A stretch of DNA of 64,000 nucleotides from Actomonas aquatica (GCF_019679435.2 NZ_CP139781.1:3038001-3102000), one strand, 5' to 3'; positions 49,928 to 58,296 are shown, counted from the first letter of the stretch. Notes: generated from the sequence alone by a model not told the origin. Numbers and translations: made by a program.

Positions 49928-51784
49928 GAGACTGTCGGGAAACCCGCTGCTGTCGAGGTTGGGGTGGGCTTGGTTGGGATTGATATAGGGGCACGGGATT
50001 TTTGCTACAGGGGCGCGGTTTTGGGGAGGATCTGGGGATTTGAGGGGAATGATGCGATAGGATGCCTTGGCGGCGGCGTTGCGCGCCGCGATCGCGGGCT
50101 GGATTGCGCCCCTTCGCTCATCTTATGGGTCTGCCGTGGCGGGCGATCTTCTCCAGGTTGTGCACCAGGCAGTAGAGTTTCCATTGGGTATCCACTTTGG
50201 CCCTACCGCGCAGCGTCGATCGGTTCATGCCTTTTTGCGCGCCGAGGTTGCCGAAGACCGGCTCCACGATGCCGAGGCGGCGGCTGTAGATCTGTCGGCC
50301 CTCAGGCGTGTCGATCTTGTCCTTCATGCGCGAGGTGAGGGTCTCGGTGACGCGTCCGTGGAAGACGCGCACTTGGCGTGGGTTGCCGCTCTCGGGGTGT
50401 TGCAGGCAGCGGTCACGCAGCTCGCAGCTTAAGCAGGCGGTCTTAGGCGCGCGGTAAGAGGTGGCGCGGTAACCTTGCGCGGTGACGTGGTCGTGGCCGC
50501 AGCGATACAGGCGCTGGCCGGCGGGGCACATGAGGCGCTCAGTGGCTTCGTCGAACGTGAAGTCGTCGCCACGGAACCAGCGACGTTTGGAGCGGTAGTC
50601 CTGTTTGCGGCGGTCGGTCGGGCGACGGTGCCGCTTGGCGGTGGCCAGTTGCGGGTCACGGGAGCGGAACTTCGGATCGGGCACGTAGGCGTCGACCTCG
50701 GCGGCCTCGAACGCTTCGAGGTTTTGGTTGGAAAAATAGCCGGTGTCGGCGCTCACGATCTTTTGGCGCAACGGGTCGTCCTCGCCGGTGGCGTGAGTGA
50801 GGTGGGTGGCGGCGCCGGCCAGCATGGCAGTGGCCACCGCGCCGTCGTCGCCGACGCCAAAGGCTTCGCCGTGCACGATGACCTGGTGCTTCGCGTCGAC
50901 CATGGCGTTGGCGTTGTAGCCCTGGATGATGCCGTGGCTGCTCTTCATCTTGGCCGACTCGTTGTCGGTCACGTTGCTTTGGATCTCGGTGCCACTGCGG
51001 CCCTGGCGGGGTTCGTTTTCGTTGAGGAATCGTTCGATGCGCTCGGCCTGGCGTTGGAGGCGCGCGAGGCGCTTGGCGGGATCGCGGGGCAGCAGGGACG
51101 AACTGCCGCCGCCTTTGCCGTCTTCACTGCGACGGTCGTTGTGCTGGTGCGTGCGCACGTGTTCGCGCACCAGCTCCTTGAGCTTGTCGCGCTTTTTGCG
51201 CAGGTCCTCATGCGTGCCGCTCGATTCCTTGGCCGCGTTGCTGGAGAGCTTGTAGCCGTCGATGGCGAAGTGGGTCCCTCCGAGTAGCTCGGCCTCATGG
51301 CAGACCAAGAGCACCTGTGAGAACAGCGTGCTGATGCGTTCCTCGCCCATGCCCGAGACAAACGTCGCGATCGTGCTGTGATCCGGCCGTTGGCCGCAGC
51401 ACAGGGCCATGAACACGATCTGTTCGCGGCACGCCGCCTCCAGCTTGCGAGAACTGAGCAGCCCCCGCGAGTAGCCCAGCAACACGACCTTGAGCAGCAC
51501 CCGTGGATCGTAACCCGGGCGGCCCCCATCGTCGTTGTGATGCTCGGCGTCAAAGGCGCGCAGATCGAGTCGCTCCTGCACCACGTAGTGGATCGTGTGT
51601 TCCAGTGTCCCCGGCTGCAGTTGGTCCGCCAGCGACACCGCCACCATCATCGTCTGCGCGTAGTCATAAGGTTTATACTTCGCCATGATGTGCACGCCTC
51701 TTTCGGGCGTGCCCATAACCCATCATTTATCAGGCCAACCGTGTATCAAATAATCACCGACAAACGGGGTTTTTCGACAGTCTC
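49928..51784 (-). mobile_element. IS1182-like insertion sequence, copy 2 (1857 bp)
   Basis: Same ends and length as copy 1, flanked by AAC (49925-49927 and 51785-51787). It is inserted at the C3/C4 attC core at the same nucleotide and in the same orientation as copy 1. Confidence 0.92.
50118..51686 (-). CDS. IS1182-family DDE transposase, copy 2
   Basis: 522 residues, identical to the transposase at 46573-48141. The start at 51686 (MAKYKPYDY) is chosen for the same reason. No disruption is visible, so both elements look potentially active. Confidence 0.93.
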   Translation of the reverse strand: MAKYKPYDYAQTMMVAVSLADQLQPGTLEHTIHYVVQERLDLRAFDAEHHNDDGGRPGYDPRVLLKVVLLGYSRGLLSSRKLEAACREQIVFMALCCGQRPDHSTIATFVSGMGEERISTLFSQVLLVCHEAELLGGTHFAIDGYKLSSNAAKESSGTHEDLRKKRDKLKELVREHVRTHQHNDRRSEDGKGGGSSSLLPRDPAKRLARLQRQAERIERFLNENEPRQGRSGTEIQSNVTDNESAKMKSSHGIIQGYNANAMVDAKHQVIVHGEAFGVGDDGAVATAMLAGAATHLTHATGEDDPLRQKIVSADTGYFSNQNLEAFEAAEVDAYVPDPKFRSRDPQLATAKRHRRPTDRRKQDYRSKRRWFRGDDFTFDEATERLMCPAGQRLYRCGHDHVTAQGYRATSYRAPKTACLSCELRDRCLQHPESGNPRQVRVFHGRVTETLTSRMKDKIDTPEGRQIYSRRLGIVEPVFGNLGAQKGMNRSTLRGRAKVDTQWKLYCLVHNLEKIARHGRPIR

Positions 51785-51850
51785 AACGTTTGAGCTCAGC
51801 CGCGACTGCCAGCGGAGCTGGCGGTCGTTGGCTGCGGCGGGTGGTTCAGC
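51785..51850 (-). repeat. attC of cassette C3, R' interrupted by IS
   Basis: R'' GCTGAAC complements C3's own GTTCAGC. The R' side reads GTT followed by the IS end GAGACTG. Confidence 0.85.
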
Positions 51851-51860
51851 TCTTTGGGTT

Positions 51861-52199
51861 TCATGACAGCTGTGCGAAAGCGAACCAACCCAATGCTTCA
51901 ATCGGGACGCCCACAAGCAGGACGATCAGACCTCTTTTCAAGGGCAGAAGGTTCGCAACTTTGTAGCTGCGCAACAGCTCCTCTCTTTTGGATCGTAGCT
52001 CGGGATTCGACTCAGAACTCAGGAACCGATCGCGGTGGAAAAACATCTCGATCTGCGCAGACGCCATCAGTCCGAAAGGGAACTCCACCCCAGCATCTCG
52101 GTAAGCGCGCTCCACTCCCGCGTAGACTCGGCAGTGCTCGCTCGAACCTGCGAGTATCGAACAGGCGACCACGATGAATGCTAAAGCCACACTGATCAT
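51861..52199 (-). CDS. Cassette C3: small membrane protein of unknown function
   Basis: 112 residues with hydrophobic segments at both ends (SVALAFIVVACSILAG; LKRGLIVLLVGVPIEALGWFA) and a charged middle (RDRFLSSESNPELRSKREELL). Possible inner-membrane protein with a cytoplasmic loop. No family recognised. Confidence 0.72.
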   Translation of the reverse strand: MISVALAFIVVACSILAGSSEHCRVYAGVERAYRDAGVEFPFGLMASAQIEMFFHRDRFLSSESNPELRSKREELLRSYKVANLLPLKRGLIVLLVGVPIEALGWFAFAQLS

Positions 52200-52203
52200 T
52201 TAC

Positions 52204-52267
52204 GCTGAACGTTTGAACTCAGCCGCGGCGGGCGAAGCCCGACGTTGGCTGCGGTGGCTGGATGGGC
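52204..52267 (-). repeat. attC of cassette C2
   Basis: R'' GCCCATC complements C2's own GATGGGC; junction R' GTTCAGC of C3. Confidence 0.88.
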
Positions 52268-52274
52268 CTTCTTC

Positions 52275-52661
52275 TCATGCTAGGGGCTGATTCGCTACCT
52301 CGACCAACTCGCCTTCGGGGGTAAAGACGTAGATATAACGAGTGTCAGTTCGGTCTGTGGCTTCGACTACGAAATAGATCAAATCGTCTCGGCGCTTGGG
52401 AGTCGAAATATTCGCTTCGATGTTCGCACACCACAGGTCTCGTCGTATCTGCCGGATCGCGACGTCCATCCCACTGACTGGAACGTTCGCCTCTCGGTAA
52501 AACTGAACGAACTCAGACTCATGAAACCGCTTCCTCTTCTCACCGGCAAGCGCTCCAAATCGATAGGTAACTCGTTCGCGGTGGCTATATCCGTAACCGA
52601 GTAGGAGGCCGGCGAACAGCACACCGATTATCGAAACCGCGATACTCTTTTTTCCGCCCAT
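52275..52661 (-). CDS. Cassette C2: membrane-anchored protein starting inside R' box
   Basis: 128 residues starting at MGGKKS (52661), where the ATG is part of the recombination box GATGGGC. One N-terminal transmembrane segment (IAVSIIGVLFAGLLLGYGYS) followed by an exported domain with FVQFYREANVPVSGMDVAIR and IYVFTPEGELVE. The longer upstream frame lies in attC and is rejected. Unknown function. Confidence 0.74.
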   Translation of the reverse strand: MGGKKSIAVSIIGVLFAGLLLGYGYSHRERVTYRFGALAGEKRKRFHESEFVQFYREANVPVSGMDVAIRQIRRDLWCANIEANISTPKRRDDLIYFVVEATDRTDTRYIYVFTPEGELVEVANQPLA

Positions 52662-52729
52662 CGTTTCAAGTGAGCCGCGAGTCACAGCGCGGAGCGCTGT
52701 GGCTCGTTGGCTCGACTGGTTGGTTGGAC
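52656..52729 (-). repeat. attC of cassette C1 (first in array)
   Basis: R'' GTCCAAC complements C1's own GTTGGAC; junction R' GATGGGC of C2. Same sequence as the attC of C20. Confidence 0.88.
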
Positions 52730-52745
52730 CTTTTCCTTTTCGATT

Positions 52746-53123
52746 TCATGGGCGGGTCGAATACACATCGGAGCTCTGGGGGATGCGTCCACCGCGCAAA
52801 ACGTGAAGAGCCCACAAGATCACGTTCCGCATTCGAGCAGCGACCTCGGCATCGGGACAATGCTGATCTACACCCTCCGCGCATCTCTCCAAATGCCGTT
52901 CGAATTCATGCTTCCCGCCAAAATACGGAAAGAATGCTGAGAGATCTATCTGGAGTCCCGACACACCGTAGCAACCGGCGATCGCAGGCTCATCAGTGAA
53001 CACGGCGGAAATATCGCGACCGGCGACCTTCTCGCGTTCCACAACAATCTCGCAAAACAGGTCTTTGATCCCGTTTGAGACCCACAAGTCGGTATTCCCT
53101 TCGAACTCAAGCGGAGCGCCCAT
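52746..53123 (-). CDS. Cassette C1 (attI-proximal): unknown protein, duplicate of C20
   Basis: 125 residues from ATG 53123, identical to 41092-41469. Being the first cassette after attI, it is the most recently inserted one and would be nearest any Pc promoter. Its identity to an interior cassette argues for excision and reinsertion at attI or a copy event. Function unknown. Confidence 0.76.
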   Translation of the reverse strand: MGAPLEFEGNTDLWVSNGIKDLFCEIVVEREKVAGRDISAVFTDEPAIAGCYGVSGLQIDLSAFFPYFGGKHEFERHLERCAEGVDQHCPDAEVAARMRNVILWALHVLRGGRIPQSSDVYSTRP

Positions 53124-53142
53124 CGATTCCTCTACGTCCAAC

Positions 53143-53452
53143 AGTGTTATTCACCCGCGAAAAACACGAGAATAACGGAATGCAGGAGTCTGGCATTAAC
53201 ACTGTTTTTATTTGGTATAATACTCATGGATAGTAAGTTAGAGAATTGATCGATCTCTTAACTTCCGACGATCATTTCCCGAAAACACATAAAGTCCCAT
53301 GTCTTTTGGGGGAAATGATTGTATGAGCAGAAACGCATTTAGGTGCCTACTTATCGCCATCCAGAGTCCTAAAAATGAGGCAGAGCAGTTCTCCCGAACG
53401 TTACGAAATACGTTGGGATTGAGGATCTTTGGGCCTTCACAAACACGGAAGA
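53143..53452. other. attI and promoter region of the integron
   Basis: About 310 bp between the first cassette boundary (G/TTGGAC at 53136-53142) and intI. It contains an inverted repeat AACAGTGTTA (53140-53149) / TAACACTGTT (53197-53206), a second perfect inverted repeat ATCATTTCCC (53271-53280) / GGGAAATGAT (53310-53319), and an extended -10 TGGTATAAT on the plus strand (53213-53221) facing intI. A Pc promoter toward the cassettes is not obvious. Confidence 0.65.
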
Positions 53453-54805
53453 ATGACTCCCTCCTCTAAAAACCGTGCGAAGTCCGCCGAGCAAAACAAC
53501 TTGGTCATCGATTTTCGGGACTGGTCCCGTGTCTTGGAAAAGGACCTGAGCGTTCAGCATCAGCGCTCGTTCTTCCGCCAGCAGATCATCGCGCTGCTCA
53601 AGGCATGCAAAACCTACCGCCGGAGTGCTTCGACGGCCTTCATCAAGTGGTATCTGAAAAATCGGTTCAATCACCCTCAATCGCGAGAACGCGCCCGAGA
53701 GGCGCTGCTGTGGTTTTACCAAACCGCATTCAAATGCCGCGCAGTCAAACCGGACGAACGTGAGTTCATACCTCCGCCTGAAACCAAGCTGCTCCCGATG
53801 GCGAATGCGGCGGGCCTCCCCCCTCCCCCGGCAGCGTCTGACCAAGGGAACTCTGATTGGGAGAACGCGCTGATCACGGCCATTCGCGGCCGACACTTTA
53901 CTTGGCGAACCGAGCAGACCTACCGCAACTGGTCCAAACGCTTCGCGAACTTTCTGGGTAATCGGACGCCCTGGGACGCCACCGATGAGGATGCCGAAGG
54001 TTTCCTGGCGGATCTCGCGACCCGGAAGCGTTTGAGTTATTCGTCGCAAAAGCAGGCGCTCAACGCCGTCGCATTTCTGATGGCTTCCGCTTTGGGTCGC
54101 CCTCTCGGTGTGCTGGATTTCCGGCGAGCCAAAAAACGGCCGAAAATACCGGTGGTACTCAGTCGGGATGAAGTGGAGCAACTGCTGGGAAAGCTGGAAG
54201 GTACCTACCTTCTCATGGCCGAGGTAATGTATGGATCGGGTATCCGCTTGAACGAGCTGCTCAATCTGCGCGTGCAACATCTAGACCTAAGCCGACGACA
54301 GTTGTCTGTCGTAAATGGCAAGGGAGGCAAACACCGAACCACCGTCCTGCCCGCGAGGCTGGTGCCCACCCTCGAACGACATCTGGAGAGATTACAGGAC
54401 CTATTTAGAGCAGACCGCCAAGATCAATTGCCCGGTGTATGGCTGCCAGAGGGATTGAGCCGCAAATATCCGCGAGCTGGTGAACAATGGCACTGGCAGT
54501 GGGTGTTTCCCATGCGCAATCCGTCCTTCGATAAGCAGACTGGGATCAGGCGCCGTCACCACATGCTGCCCCAGCCCATTCAGGCCACGGTCAAAGCAGC
54601 CGGAATGGACGCCGGGCTTTCGAAGCGTGTTACTCCCCACGTGCTGAGGCATTCCTTCGCGACTCATTTGCTGGAAGCCGGCACCGACATTCGCACCCTC
54701 CAAGAATTGCTGGGGCACTCCAAACTCGATACCACCCAAATCTACACGCATGTCGTACGTTCCGGCACCGGTGTTGTTTCTCCTCTGGATCGGCTCCCCA
54801 GCTGA
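53453..54805 (+). CDS. intI: Integron integrase IntI with N-terminal extension
   Basis: 450 residues from ATG 53453; typical IntI proteins are 320-340. Catalytic residues of the tyrosine recombinase fold are R265 (GSGIRLNELL), K293, H396 and R399 (PHVLRHSFATH), H422 and Y431 (LGHSKLDTTQIYTHV). The IntI-specific patch is present: LPGVWLPEGLSRKYPRAG followed by WHWQWVFPM (about 327-353). The end VVSPLDRLPS matches IntI. An additional 120-residue N-terminal region (IDFRDWSRVLEKDLSVQHQR) precedes the core-binding domain. It recombines attI x attC to insert cassettes. It is divergent from the array, as in known integrons. Confidence 0.95.
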   Translation: MTPSSKNRAKSAEQNNLVIDFRDWSRVLEKDLSVQHQRSFFRQQIIALLKACKTYRRSASTAFIKWYLKNRFNHPQSRERAREALLWFYQTAFKCRAVKPDEREFIPPPETKLLPMANAAGLPPPPAASDQGNSDWENALITAIRGRHFTWRTEQTYRNWSKRFANFLGNRTPWDATDEDAEGFLADLATRKRLSYSSQKQALNAVAFLMASALGRPLGVLDFRRAKKRPKIPVVLSRDEVEQLLGKLEGTYLLMAEVMYGSGIRLNELLNLRVQHLDLSRRQLSVVNGKGGKHRTTVLPARLVPTLERHLERLQDLFRADRQDQLPGVWLPEGLSRKYPRAGEQWHWQWVFPMRNPSFDKQTGIRRRHHMLPQPIQATVKAAGMDAGLSKRVTPHVLRHSFATHLLEAGTDIRTLQELLGHSKLDTTQIYTHVVRSGTGVVSPLDRLPS

Positions 54806-55289
54806 GACCAAGCGGTGCAGCGTGGCCTCATGGATTTCTTCGCCACGATCAGCGTGAGCTTCGCCCTGTCGGATTCCGGAGGATTCGACCTGGGGCGGAT
54901 TTCGCGGTGACATCGACGCATCAACCCAACACGGCGTGGGGGGTTGCGGGCGGGGAGAAACTTGTCAGAGCCCGCGCCATATAAAACGCGGTTCCGGGCC
55001 AGGTAAGGACAGAGCTACCTACGGTGCTCCGGCTTGTCCATACTTCAGTGGTACTGACGAATTCGTTGCGCCGGCGCTACTGTCCGCTCTTACGCACGAA
55101 AGCCAACTTCTTGACTACGGCTCCGCCGCACCGACTTCACTCTTCAGTCGCCGCAGGAAAACCACCTCGCGGCCAGGCCTGCTATGATCGTAGCGATGCT
55201 AAGCGCCGACTACAGCACCAGGTTTTCAGCCGCAGGACCAGCGAGGGTGGATTCGCAGCTTGGGGAGATGGAAAACATGGAGGTACCGC
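54806..55289. other. Intergenic region between intI and phage-type integrase
   Basis: About 480 bp. An 83-codon frame exists (from 54936) but is GC-rich, lacks a domain and has no good start context, so it is not accepted. No attC-like sequence is present on this side. Confidence 0.5.
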
Positions 55290-56447
55290 GTGGCTAGCGT
55301 TCGTCGTAAACCCCGTTCGAAATACTGGTATGCCTGCTACACCGACGGATCCGGAGTGCAGCAGCAGATTTCGACTAAGCTCACGAAGAAGACCGAGGCA
55401 TTTCAACTGGCCGTCACGTTTGAACGTGCCGCGCACCTCGATCTGGCGGAAGCGGAGGCGCTGGCAGAAATTGGCAAGATATTCGCCCGTCTGCGGGGCG
55501 ACAACATCACCAAGGTGACCATCAAGGAACACTTGCAGAAGTGGCTGGAAGAACGCCGGGGTGAAGTCGAAGCCGTGTCGCTTGAACGTTACCGTTCCTC
55601 CATCGACCGATTCCTCAGCTCCCTCGGGAGTGAGGCCCATGTTCCAGTCCACCGCTGCAGCGAATCGCATATCCGCAAGTTCCGTGAAGAACGGGCAGCG
55701 GAGGTGGCCCCATCCACCGTCAACGCCGATATCAACGTGCTGCGATTCGCCTTCAAGCGAGCAATGGACAAACGGCTGATCGTCGTCGATCCAACCGAAC
55801 AGGTGCAGAATCTCGCCGCCCGCACGAAACGCGGTTCCAGCCTGCGGCGCCCTTATACCCGCGAAGAATTTCGCCACTTGCTCGAGCACGCCAACACCGA
55901 ATGGGAAGGCATGCTGTATTTCGGCCTCTACACCGCCCAACGGCTCGGCGACATCGCCCGGGTGCGTTGGCGCGACCTCGAGAACGGGGTGATGAAGATC
56001 ATCCGCAGTAAGCAGCAAAGTGCCGCAGTGGTGCCCCTGCATCCCGTGATCCAGGCTTACCTGCAACAGATCCCCCGGGGCCGCCCCAACGACCCGGTGT
56101 TCCCCGACATCGCAGAGACGGTCCGAAAAACCGGCCGAACCGGAGGCCTCTCCAATCAGTTTCACAAGTTGCTGGTCGCAGCCGGCCTCGCCGCGAAGCG
56201 CTCAAAGAAGAATACCGGACGCGGCCATGACAAGGCACGCACCCAATCGGAACTGAGTTTCCACTGTCTTCGCCACACCGCCAACAGCTGGCTCAAAGAG
56301 GCGGGTGTCGGCGAAGCGGTGGTGCGCGACATCGTAGGCCATGAGAGCACGGACGTTTCGCGCGTCTACACTCACATCGATGACGCGACCAAGCTTGCAG
56401 CCATCTGCAAGCTGCCGTTCCTGCAAAAAGGCGGCCAAGAAACATAA
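55290..56447 (+). CDS. Phage-type tyrosine recombinase/integrase
   Basis: 385 residues from a GTG (55290) preceded by GGAGG at good spacing; a longer TTG start is less likely. N-terminal arm-binding-like part (SVRRKPRSKYWYACYTDGSG), a SAM-like core-binding domain (about 80-175), then catalytic R (TAQRLGDIARVRW), H-x-x-R (FHCLRHTANSWL) and H...Y (IVGHESTDVSRVYTHI). It is unlike IntI (no IntI patch) and is probably the integrase of the island to the right. Its short spacing to the regulator gene downstream suggests common transcription. Confidence 0.9.
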   Translation: MASVRRKPRSKYWYACYTDGSGVQQQISTKLTKKTEAFQLAVTFERAAHLDLAEAEALAEIGKIFARLRGDNITKVTIKEHLQKWLEERRGEVEAVSLERYRSSIDRFLSSLGSEAHVPVHRCSESHIRKFREERAAEVAPSTVNADINVLRFAFKRAMDKRLIVVDPTEQVQNLAARTKRGSSLRRPYTREEFRHLLEHANTEWEGMLYFGLYTAQRLGDIARVRWRDLENGVMKIIRSKQQSAAVVPLHPVIQAYLQQIPRGRPNDPVFPDIAETVRKTGRTGGLSNQFHKLLVAAGLAAKRSKKNTGRGHDKARTQSELSFHCLRHTANSWLKEAGVGEAVVRDIVGHESTDVSRVYTHIDDATKLAAICKLPFLQKGGQET

Positions 56448-56510
56448 GCCACCTTCCATGGAGTTATCCGCCTCAAACCGCTTTCGTATCCCTCCTGGCA
56501 CTACACCACC

Positions 56511-57326
56511 ATGCCCCACGCCAAACCGAAAATTGCAACCCGCCCCAAACCCATGAACCAGCCACCCCCGCAGGATGCATCGGGCGCAGAGGCCGGACGA
56601 TCACCCAAGGCTGCCGGACCTCGGGAAAACCGCGAGCCATCCCAATTGCACGTGTGGCTGCACTTCGATCCGCAGCGCACTGAAGCTGACACCCTGCTCC
56701 GAGGCATCCGCTCCCTGCCGGGGGTGGTGACGGCAAACCCCAAGGTCGGCACCTCACAGACCAGCGCGCAGGAACAAATTCGCACCGCCGCGAGCGGATT
56801 TACGGGCGCCGCGGAGGAGCTGGTGGTGGCGCTGGCTTCGGTAGCTGAAGAAATCGCGACCGAGCTGCCCCTCGGGCAGAGCGCAAGGAGCATCGCTCAG
56901 ATCCGTGCCATCGGCTCGGCGGACCGGTTGCTACGCACCGAAGGCGCGGCCCTGTCCGCGGCAGACTTCGCCCACCAGGCGGGGATCACCCCGGCAACCC
57001 TACGACGTTATCAACGAGCGGGCAGAGTGATTGCCGTGCCCCGGGGTCGGACGCAGGTGCTCTACCCTGCCTGGCAGGTCCACCATCATCGTCTGCTCCC
57101 GGGACTGGTCCGCGTGCTTGCTGCTCTGCGCGGACTCGCTGACCGGCCATTGAGTCTGGTGGCGTTTTTTGTCACCCACCAGGAGGCGCTGCGCGGAGCC
57201 AGTCCACTCGAGTTGCTCCGCGCAGGCGGCGCCAGCAACCTCGCCCGCGTCGAGCGGGCAGCCGCCGTTTGCAACGAGAGGTTCGGCCCCGGCTCGGGCT
57301 CCGACGATGCCACCCGCGATGGGTGA
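56511..57326 (+). CDS. MerR-like HTH regulator with MbcA/Xre-antitoxin-like C-terminus
   Basis: 271 residues. The middle (about 148-172, LSAADFAHQAGITPATLRRY) is a MerR-like helix-turn-helix. The C-terminal part (about 195-245; PGLVRVLAALRGLADRPLSL, then EALRGASPLELLRAG) resembles the toxin-binding region of MbcA/ParS/Xre antitoxins. The N-terminal third is Pro/Ala-rich. No toxin of the RES type is seen beside it. Likely regulates the following small genes or the island. Confidence 0.6.
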   Translation: MPHAKPKIATRPKPMNQPPPQDASGAEAGRSPKAAGPRENREPSQLHVWLHFDPQRTEADTLLRGIRSLPGVVTANPKVGTSQTSAQEQIRTAASGFTGAAEELVVALASVAEEIATELPLGQSARSIAQIRAIGSADRLLRTEGAALSAADFAHQAGITPATLRRYQRAGRVIAVPRGRTQVLYPAWQVHHHRLLPGLVRVLAALRGLADRPLSLVAFFVTHQEALRGASPLELLRAGGASNLARVERAAAVCNERFGPGSGSDDATRDG

Positions 57327-57406
57327 GGCGCACTGAGACCGCGCCATCAATCGACCTTGGTCGTTGAGCCACCCGGACCAAACCAGGTCCGCAAACTCTG
57401 CGTTGT

Positions 57407-57670
57407 ATGTATCGCCCAACTCGTCCCCGCCCTCCCCGCTTGGAAACTGCCCTGCGCATCCAGGTGACGTTCGCCCTGCTCGCCCACGGCATATCATGCA
57501 CTTGGGAATGGCTGCGCATCGGCGCCCAGTCGCTGATGCTCGCAGCCATCATCATTGTGGCCAGCGGAGGAGCCGAAACTGACCGGTCCCACCCCATCCG
57601 CTGGAGTTTCGCCGGCGTGTACCTCGGCCTGCGCATCCTCCGTCTGCTGCGCCGGGAGGTCGGCTCATGA
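57407..57670 (+). CDS. Small protein of unknown function, first of coupled pair
   Basis: 87 residues: basic N-terminus, a hydrophobic central segment (SLMLAAIIIVASGG) and a second weaker one (FAGVYLGLRIL). Its stop TGA overlaps the next ATG (ATGA). Probably membrane-associated. No family recognised. Confidence 0.6.
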   Translation: MYRPTRPRPPRLETALRIQVTFALLAHGISCTWEWLRIGAQSLMLAAIIIVASGGAETDRSHPIRWSFAGVYLGLRILRLLRREVGS

Positions 57671-58122
57671 GCAGCCACCACAACGCCCTGCGCACCCTGA
57701 CAGTGTGCGTGCTGCAACTGGGCCTGCTGCCCCTGAGCCCCTTGGCGCACGATCGGATCCAGGCGCATCAAGCGCTGGAGCGAGCGCTCGCCCAACAGCC
57801 TGGAACCACCCTGTCCACCTCCGCCCAGCTCGGGCGAAGCCTGCTGCGTGAGGCCGCTCGGCGCCAGCGACGCCTGAACCGCAGTCGCGCCCAGTGGTAT
57901 TACCCCCTGCGCGCCTTCGGTCACACCCGGCGCTACGCCTACCGCCTTCACGCCCGGTTGCTGGCCGGCGCGTTGGCGTGGGTCATTGGTGCCCGTTGCC
58001 TCGATGAAGTGCTCAGCTCGCATTGTCCCCAAGTGTATGCCCAGCTGTCGGTCCCCGCGCAGGCACTGAGCGAAGCCGTCGACACGCTCATGCGCGAAAT
58101 CGCCGAACGCTTCGAGCGTTAG
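57667..58122 (+). CDS. Unknown protein, second of coupled pair
   Basis: 151 residues, Arg-rich and helical (LGRSLLREAARRQRRLNRSR, FGHTRRYAYRLHARLLAGAL), with possible hydrophobic stretch ALAWVIGA. It ends LMREIAERFER. Coupled by ATGA to the preceding gene. Possibly DNA- or membrane-associated; function unknown. Confidence 0.6.
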   Translation: MSSHHNALRTLTVCVLQLGLLPLSPLAHDRIQAHQALERALAQQPGTTLSTSAQLGRSLLREAARRQRRLNRSRAQWYYPLRAFGHTRRYAYRLHARLLAGALAWVIGARCLDEVLSSHCPQVYAQLSVPAQALSEAVDTLMREIAERFER

Positions 58123-58213
58123 TCGGCAACGGGGCCCCTCCCCCAAATATGACATTTTGGGCGGTCTGACAGATTTGGGCGGATTGGCGGCAAATCGAAG
58201 CCGCTGCGTTCTT

Positions 58214-58227
58214 TGAAAGATCTTTCA
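58214..58227. promoter_or_regulatory. TGAAAGATCTTTCA palindrome, copy 1
   Basis: A 14-bp perfect palindrome about 70 bp upstream of the exported-protein gene at 58297. The same sequence recurs at 59272-59285 and 61453-61466. Confidence 0.55.
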
Positions 58228-58296
58228 CGTCGGCCGGGCCGCCCCCGGGTGCGTTTCGTTGAAAGATAAGGTCCGGTGGATTCGTTTCAGGTTGCG

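Noticed and set aside
36998-53142. CRISPR array or dispersed REP/MITE repeats
   Set aside because: Repeats alternate with different ORFs of 200-640 bp, have matched 7-bp end boxes and lie next to an IntI; no spacer-length regularity and no cas genes.
54936-55187. 83-codon plus-strand frame
   Set aside because: No domain, weak start context, composition unlike neighbouring genes.
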